From Croceibacterium_A sp964439725 (GTDB lineage Bacteria; Pseudomonadota; Alphaproteobacteria; Sphingomonadales; Sphingomonadaceae), in NCBI GenBank assembly GCA_964439725.1, contig CAYTPY010000016.1, forward strand, positions 1 through 34,648: a DNA stretch of 34,648 nucleotides, read 5' to 3'. Below, piece by piece: positions 1-7,133 of the stretch. Positions within the stretch are counted from its first letter, which is position 1. Every line of letters starts with the position of its first letter. The translations under genes and the position numbers were made by a program. Under the pieces are notes generated by a model that saw only the letters and a program-made list of their open reading frames with translations, was not told where the DNA came from and did no database searches.

Positions 1-505
1 TGCGGGTGAGGCCGACCGCGCCGTGCTTGGCGGCGTTGTAGGCGCAGGCGCCCGCGAGGCCGCGCTCCGAGCCGATCGAGGCGGTGTTGACCACCGCGCC
101 TCGGCCCGCCGCGACCATGTGCGGGAGCACGAAACGCAGGCCCAGGAACATGCCGCGCAAGTTGACGCGCAGCACCTTGTCGAACTCGGCGACGTCGTAT
201 TCGTGGGTCGGAGCGAGCTTGCCTTCGATGCCGGCGTTGTTGAAGAACCCGTCGATGCGGCCCCAGGCGTCCATCGCCGCGCGGGCGTAGCCTTCGACCG
301 CGGACTCGTCGGCACAGTCGGCCAAGCGGGAGATGACGTCATGGCCCGCATCGCGTAGTTGCGCCGTGCACCTCTCGAGCCGGTCCGCCGCGATATCGAC
401 CAGCATGACCTTCGCGCCCTCGCGGCACAGAATCTGGGAGGTGGCGAAGCCGATCGACCCGGCGGCGCCGGTGACGACGATGACCTTGCCTTCGTGGCGC
501 ATCAT
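1..505 (-). CDS. SDR family oxidoreductase, C-terminus beyond the window
   Basis: This is the N-terminal 168 residues of a classical short-chain dehydrogenase/reductase; the gene runs off the left edge. The protein begins MMRHEGKVIVVTGAAGSIG, with the NAD(P)-binding TGxxxGxG-type motif at residues 12-19. Further on it has a D in the cofactor-specificity position (MLVDIA), the NNAG motif, a serine in VVNTASIGS and the catalytic YNAAK (YxxxK). Two ATG codons stand in tandem at 505 and 502. The ATG at 505 overlaps the TGA of the 70-residue gene upstream (ATGA), so translation is probably coupled. It is the last visible gene of the minus-strand catabolic locus and probably oxidises or reduces an alcohol/ketone intermediate. 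The substrate cannot be told from sequence. Confidence 0.9.
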   Translation of the reverse strand, partial: MMRHEGKVIVVTGAAGSIGFATSQILCREGAKVMLVDIAADRLERCTAQLRDAGHDVISRLADCADESAVEGYARAAMDAWGRIDGFFNNAGIEGKLAPTHEYDVAEFDKVLRVNLRGMFLGLRFVLPHMVAAGRGAVVNTASIGSERGLAGACAYNAAKHGAVGLTR

Positions 506-714
506 TTACCTCCCTTGCGAAACGGCAGCGTGAGCAGGAACCAGGTGAGCTTCGGTGTCAGCAGCTTGCGGAAGTTGCGCGCTTCCTCCGGGGTGAGGGT
601 GGCGCTCATCGGCATCGTGCCGAAGACCTTGCCCTTGAGCACGAGGTTGTCGCCCTGGCGCTCGACCTTGCTCACCTGCATCAGTTCGGACTTGTCGGCG
701 GCGTAGATCTTCAT
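502..714 (-). CDS. Conserved small protein of unknown function (70 aa)
   Basis: This encodes a 70-residue basic protein starting MKIYAADKSELMQVSKVERQ. The N-terminal half reads like a small beta-rich fold (GDNLVLKGKVFGTMPMSATL), followed by a helix-prone TPEEARNFRKLL and a hydrophobic stretch TWFLLTLPF ending in RKGGK. There is no signal peptide and no catalytic motif. Its ATG overlaps the TGA of the FAD oxidoreductase upstream, and its own TGA overlaps the ATG of the SDR downstream, so it is coupled to both neighbours; this strongly supports a real gene. From memory, similar small proteins sit beside CrtI-like oxidoreductases in other sphingomonads, but I could not check this. A role as accessory factor or membrane tether for the oxidoreductase is only a guess. 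Confidence 0.8.
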   Translation of the reverse strand: MKIYAADKSELMQVSKVERQGDNLVLKGKVFGTMPMSATLTPEEARNFRKLLTPKLTWFLLTLPFRKGGK

Positions 715-2273
715 GCGATCGCGATCCCGTCGAACTCGATTCCGAGGTCCTCGGCCATGACCATGGCAGTTGCGCGGCCGGCGCCGAAGACGCCGCCGCC
801 GGGGTGCTGGAAGGGGCCGACGAGGTAGAGGCGATCGACCTTCGGGACGCGGTATTGGCCTAGCTCGGGCGTGGGGCGGTGGCTGCCCGACTGGTAGGTG
901 GTGGTGGCGATGCCATGGAGGTCGCCGCGGCGGAAGCTGGGGCTGGTGCGCTCCATGTCGACCGGGCTGTCGCAGTGGTAGTCGAGCACGACCTCGGGAA
1001 CGTTGTCGATAAAACCGCCCATGCGATCAAGGATTTGCTCGGCGAATTCGCGCTTGGAATCGTCCCAGCTGCGGCCGTCGGGGCGCTCGTAGGGGACGTA
1101 GTCCCAGGCGTGGAAGATGGCATTTCCGGGCGGCGCGCGGCTGGGGTCGTGCTGGGTGAGTTGGCCGACGCCGACCAGCGGCGTGGGCGAAAATTGGCCG
1201 TAGCGCAGGGCATCGAAGGCGCGGCGCAAGTCGTGGTAATCGGGCGGCATCAGCTCGTACATGACCGCCGAAAGGTCTCCTGCCTTGAATTTTAGGTGCG
1301 AATGAAGCGCTGCATGGACCGTGAAACAGGCCGCTGGAGTAATGTGTGTACGTTTAGCGTTCAGTGCGGCCTGTGAAGGCAGGGAGGGCACCATGTCGGG
1401 CAAGTCGTGGGGGTGAATGGCGCCGATGACGCCATCGCTGCACGAGAGCCGCTCGCCGCTGTCGAGCACCACGCCGCTTGCCTGCTCGCTTTCGGCCAGC
1501 ACTTCGCGGACCTGAGCCCCGGCCCGCACCGCGCCGCCGTGATCCTCGATGCAGGCGATCAGCGCGTTGGTGAGGCTGCCCGACCCGCCGATGGGCACGC
1601 CGAAGCCGAACTTCTCGAGGAAGCCGAGGAACACGTAGGCGCCGATGCCAGTCGCCTTCTCGTCGGGACTGACGAGGTTCTCGCCCGCGACGCGGCCGAA
1701 GTGCGCCTTGACCTTGTCGTGCTCGAACAGCTCTTCCATCAAATCGAAAGTGCTGACCTGCGTGGTGCGCCAGATCTCGCGGCCTTCCGGGCTCTGGTCC
1801 ATCATCGCGGTCTGCGCGCCCAACGGCATGGGCGGCGAGTAAAGCCCGGCCTGGATCATCGGCAGCCACTCGGCGGCCTGGCGGCTCATCTCGAGGAAGG
1901 TCTCGGCGTCCTTCGCGCTGAACCGGCGGATCGCCTCGGCTGACTTGGCGGGATCGCGATGGAGCGGCAGCGTGGTGCCGTCTTCCCACACGCTCATCAT
2001 CGGCACCTCGGGGAAGACGTACTGCAGCCCGTACTTGCGCTTGAGGCCGAGCTCGTCGTTCAGCAGCAGCGGATTGCCCTGGATGAAGATGTGGCTCATC
2101 GAGTGCTGGTCATGGGCAAAGCCCGGCCGCGTCAGCTCGCGCGTGACGACGCCGCCGCCGAACCACTCGTTGCGTTCCAGGACGAGAACGCGCTTGCCGG
2201 CCACCGCGAGGTAGGCGGCGGCGACGAGGCCGTTATGGCCCGAGCCGATGACGATGATGTCCGCGTCAGCCAT
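711..2273 (-). CDS. CrtI-like NAD(P)/FAD-dependent oxidoreductase
   Basis: This is a 520-residue flavoprotein of the phytoene-desaturase-related amine oxidase superfamily. The N-terminal Rossmann fold is clear: IIVIGSGHNG with the GxGxxG motif at residues 10-15, then a conserved acid in VLVLERNEWFGGG. The C-terminus carries the second FAD motif, LVGPFQHPGGGVFGAGRATA. Length matches the family. The ATG at 2273 has AAGGA 9 bases upstream and follows the serine hydrolase stop by 10 bases. Members of this family desaturate or isomerise lipophilic substrates such as carotenoids, but no other carotenoid gene is nearby. In this catabolic context it more likely dehydrogenates a hydrophobic alicyclic or terpenoid-like compound; that is inference. 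Confidence 0.9.
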   Translation of the reverse strand: MADADIIVIGSGHNGLVAAAYLAVAGKRVLVLERNEWFGGGVVTRELTRPGFAHDQHSMSHIFIQGNPLLLNDELGLKRKYGLQYVFPEVPMMSVWEDGTTLPLHRDPAKSAEAIRRFSAKDAETFLEMSRQAAEWLPMIQAGLYSPPMPLGAQTAMMDQSPEGREIWRTTQVSTFDLMEELFEHDKVKAHFGRVAGENLVSPDEKATGIGAYVFLGFLEKFGFGVPIGGSGSLTNALIACIEDHGGAVRAGAQVREVLAESEQASGVVLDSGERLSCSDGVIGAIHPHDLPDMVPSLPSQAALNAKRTHITPAACFTVHAALHSHLKFKAGDLSAVMYELMPPDYHDLRRAFDALRYGQFSPTPLVGVGQLTQHDPSRAPPGNAIFHAWDYVPYERPDGRSWDDSKREFAEQILDRMGGFIDNVPEVVLDYHCDSPVDMERTSPSFRRGDLHGIATTTYQSGSHRPTPELGQYRVPKVDRLYLVGPFQHPGGGVFGAGRATAMVMAEDLGIEFDGIAIA

Positions 2274-2283
2274 TCGTTTTCCT

Positions 2284-3426
2284 TCAGATCATCGCCGAGA
2301 GCGCGAGGTCGCTGAGCTTCTGGCAGCGTTCGATGTTGGCGGCCTGGGTCATCACCCCCGCGCTGCAGAGCGCGAAGCTGACGTCGCGTTCCGGATCGAC
2401 CCAGAACATCGTGCTGCCCGCGCCGTAGTTGCCGTGCGTCTCCGGACTCGCGAGGGTGCCGAACAGGTGGTGGAACACGCCCGTGCCGCGGACCTGGAAG
2501 CCAATACCCTGGTGGGCGGGCGGAACCTGCCAGCCGGCGTTCTCGGCGACGCGCTTGTAGAGCTCGTTGGGCATGTCGCCGGTGTGGTTCTGCCGCGCGA
2601 GCTTCAGCATGGCGGGCGAGAGGATGCGCACGCCGTCCAGCTCACCGCCGCGGCGGAGCATCTCGGCGAAGCGGTAGAGGTCACCGCTGGTCGAGGCGCA
2701 GCCGACATGCGGCGCCTCGACCTCGGGGTCCTCGAACAGCGCGTGGTCGCCCGGCAGGTTGCGGCTGAGGTGCTGGATCGGCACCGTGTCGCGCATGTCG
2801 GGCTTGACGTGGCGTGGCGCGAGGTCCGGGCGCAGGCCCATCGAGGTGCTGTCCATCCTGAGCGGGGCGAACAGGTCCTCGTGCAGCAGCGTGCGGAAGT
2901 CGCGGCCCTTAGGATCGGTGCGCACCAGCGCGGTGCCCATCAGCACGTGGTTGACCAGCGGTGAGTAGTCGCAGCGCGTGCCCGGCGGGACCTCGCCGTG
3001 GACGTTCTCAATCGAGGCCGCGAACAGCTCGTCCAGCCGGTCGAGGTACATGCCGGGCTTCGGGCTCCACACCCCCGGCATGCCTGCCGTGTGGGTGAGC
3101 AGGTGGTAGAACGTCGCCTCTTCGCGCGGCTTGCCGGTGAACTCGGGCAGCACGTCCTTGACCTTGGTGGTGAGCGCAAAGCGGCCTTCCTCGATCGCCT
3201 TGAGGATCAGAACGTTGGTGAAGGCCTTGGTGACCGAGAAGATCGAGAACACATTATCGAGCTTGAGCGGCCGTTCGCCCGCGGCGTCCTCCGCGCCCAA
3301 GGCTTCCTCGAACACCACCTCACCGCCGCGCCCGATGGTCAGCACCGCACCGAAATAATCGCCGCGGGCGACGTCGGCGAGGATGACTTCGCGCAAGGTG
3401 TCGAGGCGGGCTTGCCAGATTGCCAT
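2284..3426 (-). CDS. Serine hydrolase, beta-lactamase/family VIII esterase type
   Basis: This is a 380-residue class C beta-lactamase-fold protein. The nucleophile motif SxxK is SVTK at residues 64-67, the second motif is Y154 in CDYSPL (YSP rather than YxN), and a C-terminal segment around THGNYGAGSTMFW takes the place of the KTG box. No signal peptide is seen, so it probably acts in the cytoplasm, more like EstB-type esterases or lactone hydrolases than a periplasmic beta-lactamase. The frame is open far upstream, but homology begins at MAIWQARLDTLREV. The ATG at 3426 has a purine-rich GGGGAG just upstream, supplied by the edge of a palindromic repeat. It lies 10 bases before the FAD oxidoreductase. 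It probably hydrolyses an ester or lactone in the pathway; the substrate is unknown. Confidence 0.88.
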   Translation of the reverse strand: MAIWQARLDTLREVILADVARGDYFGAVLTIGRGGEVVFEEALGAEDAAGERPLKLDNVFSIFSVTKAFTNVLILKAIEEGRFALTTKVKDVLPEFTGKPREEATFYHLLTHTAGMPGVWSPKPGMYLDRLDELFAASIENVHGEVPPGTRCDYSPLVNHVLMGTALVRTDPKGRDFRTLLHEDLFAPLRMDSTSMGLRPDLAPRHVKPDMRDTVPIQHLSRNLPGDHALFEDPEVEAPHVGCASTSGDLYRFAEMLRRGGELDGVRILSPAMLKLARQNHTGDMPNELYKRVAENAGWQVPPAHQGIGFQVRGTGVFHHLFGTLASPETHGNYGAGSTMFWVDPERDVSFALCSAGVMTQAANIERCQKLSDLALSAMI

Positions 3427-3430
3427 CACT

Positions 3431-3525
3431 CCCCTCCCGCTCGCGGGAGGGGCCCGGGGTGGGGGTGGGGGTTTTTCGAGACGGCGCACTGGCCCACCCC
3501 TAACCCCTCCCGCAGGCGGGAGGGG
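3431..3525. repeat. Inverted pair of REP-like palindromes (BIME-like)
   Basis: Two palindromes, at 3431-3452 and 3504-3525, share the arms CCCCTCCCGC / GCGGGAGGGG around a 2-base centre (TC and AG). Each is followed, in opposite orientation, by a G-rich tail (GGGGTGGGG type), so the whole is two copies of a unit of about 35 bases facing each other across roughly 25 bases. It fills most of the 133-base space between the SDR at 3560 and the serine hydrolase. This layout is typical of REP/BIME intergenic repeats. It could fold into a strong mRNA hairpin within the operon. Confidence 0.75.
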
Positions 3526-3559
3526 GATTGGCGACGCGCCTGCGCTAGAACCATCTTCC

Positions 3560-4309
3560 TCACCCCGCCGCGATGATCCCGCCGTCGACGGCGAGCATGG
3601 CTCCGTTGATGAACGCTGCTTCGTCGCTGAGCAGGAAGGCGGCGGCGTGGGCCACGTCCTCGGCCGTGCCGTTGCGGCGGAGCGGGATGTGCTTTGCGCG
3701 CTCGGCATACTGCTCGGGCGTGACGAAGCCTTCAGTGGCTGGCGTCGGCACGCTGCCGGGGGCGATCGCGTTGACGCGGATGCCGCGCGGGCCGAGCTCG
3801 CCGGCGAGCACCTTGGTGAGGCCTGCAATCCCGGCCTTGATCGTGGTGTAGGCACCGGTGTTGGGTCGCCCACGATAGGCGACCGGCGAGGAGTAGTTGA
3901 GGATGTTGCCGGTGGCGCTCTCGTCGCGGTGGGCGAGGAAGGCCTGGACGCCCCAGAACACGCTCTTGAGCCCGGCGAAGAGCATGCGGTCGAGCGTCTC
4001 CTCGGTGACCTGCTCGATCGGCTCGTAGACCAGCACCGAGGCGTTGTTGATCAGCGCGCGCAGCGGCCCGGCGTCTCGCGCGAAAGCTTCGGCGACGTCG
4101 AAGAAGGCTTGGCGTTTCCCCAAGTCGGCCTCGTAGGCAAACGCCTTGCCGCCCGCGTCTATGATTGCCGTCGTGACGTCATGCGCGGTCTGACCGTCAA
4201 TGTCGGCGACGCCGACCACTGCGCCTTCAGCGGCCAGGTGCCGGGCGATGCCCTCGCCCAGCCCCCGCCCGGCGCCGGAGATCAGGATCGGCTGGCCGGC
4301 GAAACGCAC
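3560..4309 (-). CDS. SDR family oxidoreductase
   Basis: This is a 249-residue classical SDR. It has the cofactor motif SGAGRGLG at residues 11-18, the acidic residue in VADIDG, NNAS in place of NNAG at 88-91, a catalytic serine in NYSSPVAY (140-141) and YTTIK with Y154 and K158. The C-terminus FINGAMLAVDGG is the usual SDR ending. The start is a GTG at 4309, one base after the TAA of the SnoaL-like gene, so it belongs to the same transcript; no ATG lies close by. It probably catalyses an NAD(P)-dependent alcohol/ketone step in the catabolic route. Together with the partial SDR at the left edge this gives two dehydrogenases in one locus, presumably for different intermediates. Confidence 0.92.
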   Translation of the reverse strand: MRFAGQPILISGAGRGLGEGIARHLAAEGAVVGVADIDGQTAHDVTTAIIDAGGKAFAYEADLGKRQAFFDVAEAFARDAGPLRALINNASVLVYEPIEQVTEETLDRMLFAGLKSVFWGVQAFLAHRDESATGNILNYSSPVAYRGRPNTGAYTTIKAGIAGLTKVLAGELGPRGIRVNAIAPGSVPTPATEGFVTPEQYAERAKHIPLRRNGTAEDVAHAAAFLLSDEAAFINGAMLAVDGGIIAAG

Positions 4310-4310
4310 G

Positions 4311-4451
4311 TTACATGCCGAACAGCTGGGCAGTGTGCTGGCTGTCCATGTATTCGTGCAACCGGTCGATCTTGCCGTTCGAGATGCGGAAGACCCAGGC
4401 GTAGTCGTTCTCGTAGAGCTTGCCGTCCATGGTCTTGCCGGTGGAATAGGA
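4311..4451 (-). CDS. SnoaL-like/NTF2-fold protein, C-terminal fragment (5' end lost in gap)
   Basis: Only the last 46 residues are visible, beginning right at the edge of the N run. The sequence GKLYENDYAWVFRISNGKI followed by DRLHEYMDSQHTAQLFGM is the typical last beta-strand hairpin of SnoaL-like ketosteroid-isomerase/NTF2-fold proteins (usual length about 120-150). The rest lies in the assembly gap. The family includes isomerases, cyclases, dehydratases and proteins of no known activity, so no reaction can be assigned. Its TAA is followed after one base by the GTG of the SDR. It should not be annotated as the C-terminus of the carboxymuconolactone decarboxylase on the other side of the gap. 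Confidence 0.75.
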   Translation of the reverse strand, partial: SYSTGKTMDGKLYENDYAWVFRISNGKIDRLHEYMDSQHTAQLFGM

Positions 4452-4551
4452 NNNNNNNNNNNNNNNNNNNNNNNNNNNNNNNNNNNNNNNNNNNNNNNNN
4501 NNNNNNNNNNNNNNNNNNNNNNNNNNNNNNNNNNNNNNNNNNNNNNNNNNN
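4452..4551. other. Assembly gap of 100 N
   Basis: Exactly 100 N stand between two unrelated gene fragments. A round 100 is the usual placeholder for a scaffold gap of unknown length. A full CMD C-terminus (about 30 residues) plus a SnoaL N-terminus (about 80-100 residues) would need more than 300 bases, so the true distance is probably longer than shown. Confidence 0.97.
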
Positions 4552-4841
4552 AGGACCTCGCGGATTTCCTCGCGCGTGAGGCCGTTGTTGAGCGCGCCGC
4601 GGATGTGGATCTTGAGTTCGTGGCTGCGGTTGAGCACCGCGATCATCGCCAGGTTGATCAGGCTGCGGTCACGCCGCGGCAGCCCTTCGCGGCCCCAGTT
4701 CCAGCCCCAGCAGTAGGTCGTGACCAGTTCCTGCAGCGGATCGTTGAAGGGGCCGGACTTCGCCAGCGCGCGGTCGACATAAGCATCGCCGAGCACCTCG
4801 CGGCGGATTTTCATGCCCTTGTCGTAGAGGTCTTGGTCCAT
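4552..4841 (-). CDS. Carboxymuconolactone decarboxylase family protein, 3' end lost in gap
   Basis: The visible 96 residues start MDQDLYDKGMKIRREVLGDA and contain DPLQELVTTYCWGWNWGREGL and NLAMIAVLNRSHELKIHIRG, then ALNNGLTREEIREV. This is the helical CMD/PcaC-like fold, with the conserved ELxxHxxGALNNGxTxxEIxEV segment. PcaC decarboxylates 4-carboxymuconolactone in the protocatechuate branch of the beta-ketoadipate pathway, but many relatives do other chemistry, so pathway membership is not proven. The ATG at 4841 is chosen because AAGGA lies 9 bases upstream; an in-frame TTG at 4856 is an unlikely alternative. The last 30 or so residues fall in the N run. It is probably cotranscribed with the genes downstream. 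Confidence 0.85.
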
Positions 4842-4871
4842 TGGTGGTTCCTTCAAACTCTCACTTCGTCA

Positions 4872-4950
4872 TTCCCGCGGAAGCGGGAACCCAGCGAACA
4901 AGAGGACGCGCGCGAAGCGCTCAGCCGCCTTGACCCCCGCGCTTTCGCGG
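4872..4950. repeat. Dispersed palindromic repeat
   Basis: The 131-base space between the serine hydrolase and the CMD gene holds a composite of short palindromes: TTCCCGC-GGAA-GCGGGAA at 4872-4889, a GCGCGCGAAGCGC segment near 4907-4920, and CCGCG-CTTT-CGCGG at 4937-4950. This TCATTCCCGCG...AAGCGGGAACCCA type of element is, as I remember it, a multi-copy intergenic repeat in many sphingomonads, but copy number cannot be tested in this window. It is unrelated in sequence to the repeat at 3431-3525. Confidence 0.65.
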
Positions 4951-4972
4951 CGACGACGAGCGGATGAGAGGA

Positions 4973-6205
4973 TCACCCGAGCACCTCGTAAACCGCGTCG
5001 ATCAGCCGCCGGGCCCGGGGGCCGTTGGTACCCACGGCGTGCATCTGGTTGCAGCAGTACGAGAAGCCGAGCTTCGCATCGGGATCGCCGAAGCCGATCG
5101 AGCCGCCGAGCCCGTGATGCCCGAAGCTCCTCATGTTCGGGCCCATGTACACCGCCTCCGGCGTGTTCAGCAGCACCCCGAGCGCCTGGTGGTAAGGCCG
5201 ATCCTGCAGCAGCTCGGTCTGGTTGTGCTGCTCGGTGATCATCCGTTCGAGCTGGTCCTTCGAGAGCAGCGAGATGCCGTCCACCTCTCCGACCGCTGCT
5301 CCGTAAATCCTGGCGACGCCGCGGGCGTTGCCGTGGCCCGAGCCGCTGGCGATCTCGACCTCGCGCCAGCGCGGGGCGTTCATCGTGTCGTACCACGGCT
5401 CGTTGGGGTTCTGCAGGAACGCGAAGCTGCGCAGCACTGCGCCGTCTTGCCAGCCTTCGGGCAAGGTCGGCTTGTCCGGCACGCTCTGGTCCTTGGCCGC
5501 GAACAGACGCGCGCCGGTGTTGGGCAGCACTTCGGCGACATGCGCCTGCTGCTGCTCGTCCATGCCGCCGATGTAGTATTCAGCCGCGAGCGGCTTCGTC
5601 ACGTTGGCCTTGAGGAACGGCCCGACCGTCATTCCGGTGACGCGGCGCAGGATCTCGCCGAGCAGGAACCCTTGGTTGTGGACGTGATAGGCGGCGCGCG
5701 TGCCCGGCTGCCACAGCGGCTCCTGCACTTCGAGCGCGCGGACATAGGCTTCGTAGTCGTAGAAGCCGCCGGGATACATCGTGTCGGTGGTCAGCACCGG
5801 GATCGCCGCGGTGTGATCGAGCACCATGCGCACGGTGATGTCGGCTTTGCGGTTCTGCGCGAACTCGGGCCAGTAGGTCGCGACGCGTTCGTCGGGATCG
5901 ACCAGACCGCGATCGAGGGCCATGTTGAAGCAGATGGCCGTGACGCCTTTGGCGACGCTCATCATGCAAACAGTGGTGTGCTCTTCCCAGTCGAGGCTGC
6001 GGTCCTGGCGGGCCCAGCCGCCCCAGAGGTCGACCACCGTTTCACCATCGATGACGACGGAGCAGGCGGCGCCGAGCTCTTCCTCGGTGCGGAAGTTCTC
6101 TGCGAAAGCCTCGAAGACCGGCGCAAATCGCTCGTCGCAAATCCCGCGCAGACGGAACGTGCCTCCACGGCTCTCGATCGTCTCGTGGAAATCGAAATGC
6201 GCCAA
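4973..6205 (-). CDS. Serine hydrolase, beta-lactamase/family VIII esterase type
   Basis: This is a 410-residue beta-lactamase-fold hydrolase, related only distantly to the one at 2284-3426. The nucleophile motif is SVAK at residues 83-86, the second tyrosine is probably Y173 in AAYHVHNQGF, and the C-terminal FGHHGLGGSIGFGDP carries the HHG that takes the place of KTG. The region ERFAPVFEAFAENF before GAACSVVIDGETVVDLWGGW is typical of the EstB/esterase branch. There is no signal peptide. The start is a TTG at 6205 with GGGAGAGG close upstream; the next in-frame ATG lies inside the active-site region, so the TTG is preferred. It is probably a cytoplasmic carboxylesterase or lactonase of the catabolic locus. 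Confidence 0.88.
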   Translation of the reverse strand: MAHFDFHETIESRGGTFRLRGICDERFAPVFEAFAENFRTEEELGAACSVVIDGETVVDLWGGWARQDRSLDWEEHTTVCMMSVAKGVTAICFNMALDRGLVDPDERVATYWPEFAQNRKADITVRMVLDHTAAIPVLTTDTMYPGGFYDYEAYVRALEVQEPLWQPGTRAAYHVHNQGFLLGEILRRVTGMTVGPFLKANVTKPLAAEYYIGGMDEQQQAHVAEVLPNTGARLFAAKDQSVPDKPTLPEGWQDGAVLRSFAFLQNPNEPWYDTMNAPRWREVEIASGSGHGNARGVARIYGAAVGEVDGISLLSKDQLERMITEQHNQTELLQDRPYHQALGVLLNTPEAVYMGPNMRSFGHHGLGGSIGFGDPDAKLGFSYCCNQMHAVGTNGPRARRLIDAVYEVLG

Positions 6206-6328
6206 GCGCCTCTCCCTTTTGGTGAGCCTTTGCGACTCTCGTTGCGGGGGAAGCTAGGGGAGCGGCGGCGGACAAGAAAGGGGCTTTGCACCGCATGGCA
6301 TGGCCCGCCATTGGCAGGCTGGCCTTAC

Positions 6329-7132
6329 CTACAGATACGCAATTGTTCGCAGCTCGATACTCTGCCGCGCCGCCGCGCCAAGAGGGGTATTCGGGTCCTG
6401 GAAGGCGCTGTGCCCGGTATGCTGGACGGCGCCAGGATCGCTGTCGAACAGCTTGAAGACGAGCGCTTCCCACGGCTGCATGTGCGGGACCCAGTACCAG
6501 CGGTGGCGTGGGTGGTAGGCGAGGTTGTAGCCCCAGAGCGAGCGGCGGTTGAAGTCGCCGAGGCCGCCCACGACCTCGCTGTCGAACAGGTCCTCACGCC
6601 GGACCGTGCTGGCGTCGCATAGGGCGAGCGGCGCGCTCTCCACCGTTGTGATCGGCCGCCAGACGTTGAGCAGCATGTGCCGGTTGGCGAGACGCCGATC
6701 GGCTTCCTCGTGCGGCAGCAGGTCGCGGGTGAAGTCGGCCACGGTCCGGGCGCCGTAATCGACGTGGGCGCCGTGGGCGGGCTGGTTGTGGCCGTGCGCG
6801 CCGGTGGCGTTGGTGCGGATCATCTGCCCGAAGCTGACGACTTTGTCGGCTCCGGTGAGCCGCTTCACCAGCGCCTCGGTCTGGCGGCAGTAGCGCGCCA
6901 GTTCCCCCTTCTCGGCGAAGTCCGTGACGTTCGTCGGCTCGTCCACGAGCACAAAACCGTTGCGGTCGAACGAGAGCTGCGCGCGGATCGGCCGCACGTC
7001 ATGGATCGTCACCGCGTGTTCGTCGGCCGGCCAGTAGCTTTTGTCGCGGTCGCCCGGGTGGAACGTCGCCTTCTCGCCGCGGACGACGTACTTCATCGTG
7101 GTGCGCACGTCGCGGACGGCCGCTTCGGTCAT
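6329..7132 (-). CDS. CmcJ/NvfI family oxidoreductase (putative Fe(II)/2OG type)
   Basis: This 267-residue protein belongs to the CmcJ/NvfI (GA4-desaturase-like) family, named after a cephamycin 7-alpha-methoxylation component and a fungal meroterpenoid endoperoxidase. The visible metal-binding pattern is HVD at residues 123-125 and a distal histidine at H241 (HTGHSAFQDP); arginines in ARQSIELR (R256/R262) are candidates for binding 2-oxoglutarate. Other family features are MLLNVWRPI and RWYWVPHMQPWEALVFKLFDS. The ATG at 7132 follows the alpha/beta hydrolase stop by one base. It probably hydroxylates or desaturates the pathway substrate, a plausible oxygenation step in the locus. Bacterial catabolic members are poorly characterised. 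Confidence 0.87.
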   Translation of the reverse strand: MTEAAVRDVRTTMKYVVRGEKATFHPGDRDKSYWPADEHAVTIHDVRPIRAQLSFDRNGFVLVDEPTNVTDFAEKGELARYCRQTEALVKRLTGADKVVSFGQMIRTNATGAHGHNQPAHGAHVDYGARTVADFTRDLLPHEEADRRLANRHMLLNVWRPITTVESAPLALCDASTVRREDLFDSEVVGGLGDFNRRSLWGYNLAYHPRHRWYWVPHMQPWEALVFKLFDSDPGAVQHTGHSAFQDPNTPLGAAARQSIELRTIAYL

Positions 7133-7133
7133 G

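Noticed and set aside
711..2273. Carotenoid biosynthesis cluster
   Set aside because: The CrtI-like protein is the only carotenoid-type gene; no crtB, crtE or crtY is present, and the neighbours are hydrolases, SDRs and transporters.
3427..3873. N-terminal extension of the serine hydrolase by 149 codons
   Set aside because: The extension runs through the palindromic repeat and antisense to the SDR gene, giving low-complexity Pro/Arg/Ser sequence. The ATG at 3426 starts the recognisable domain.
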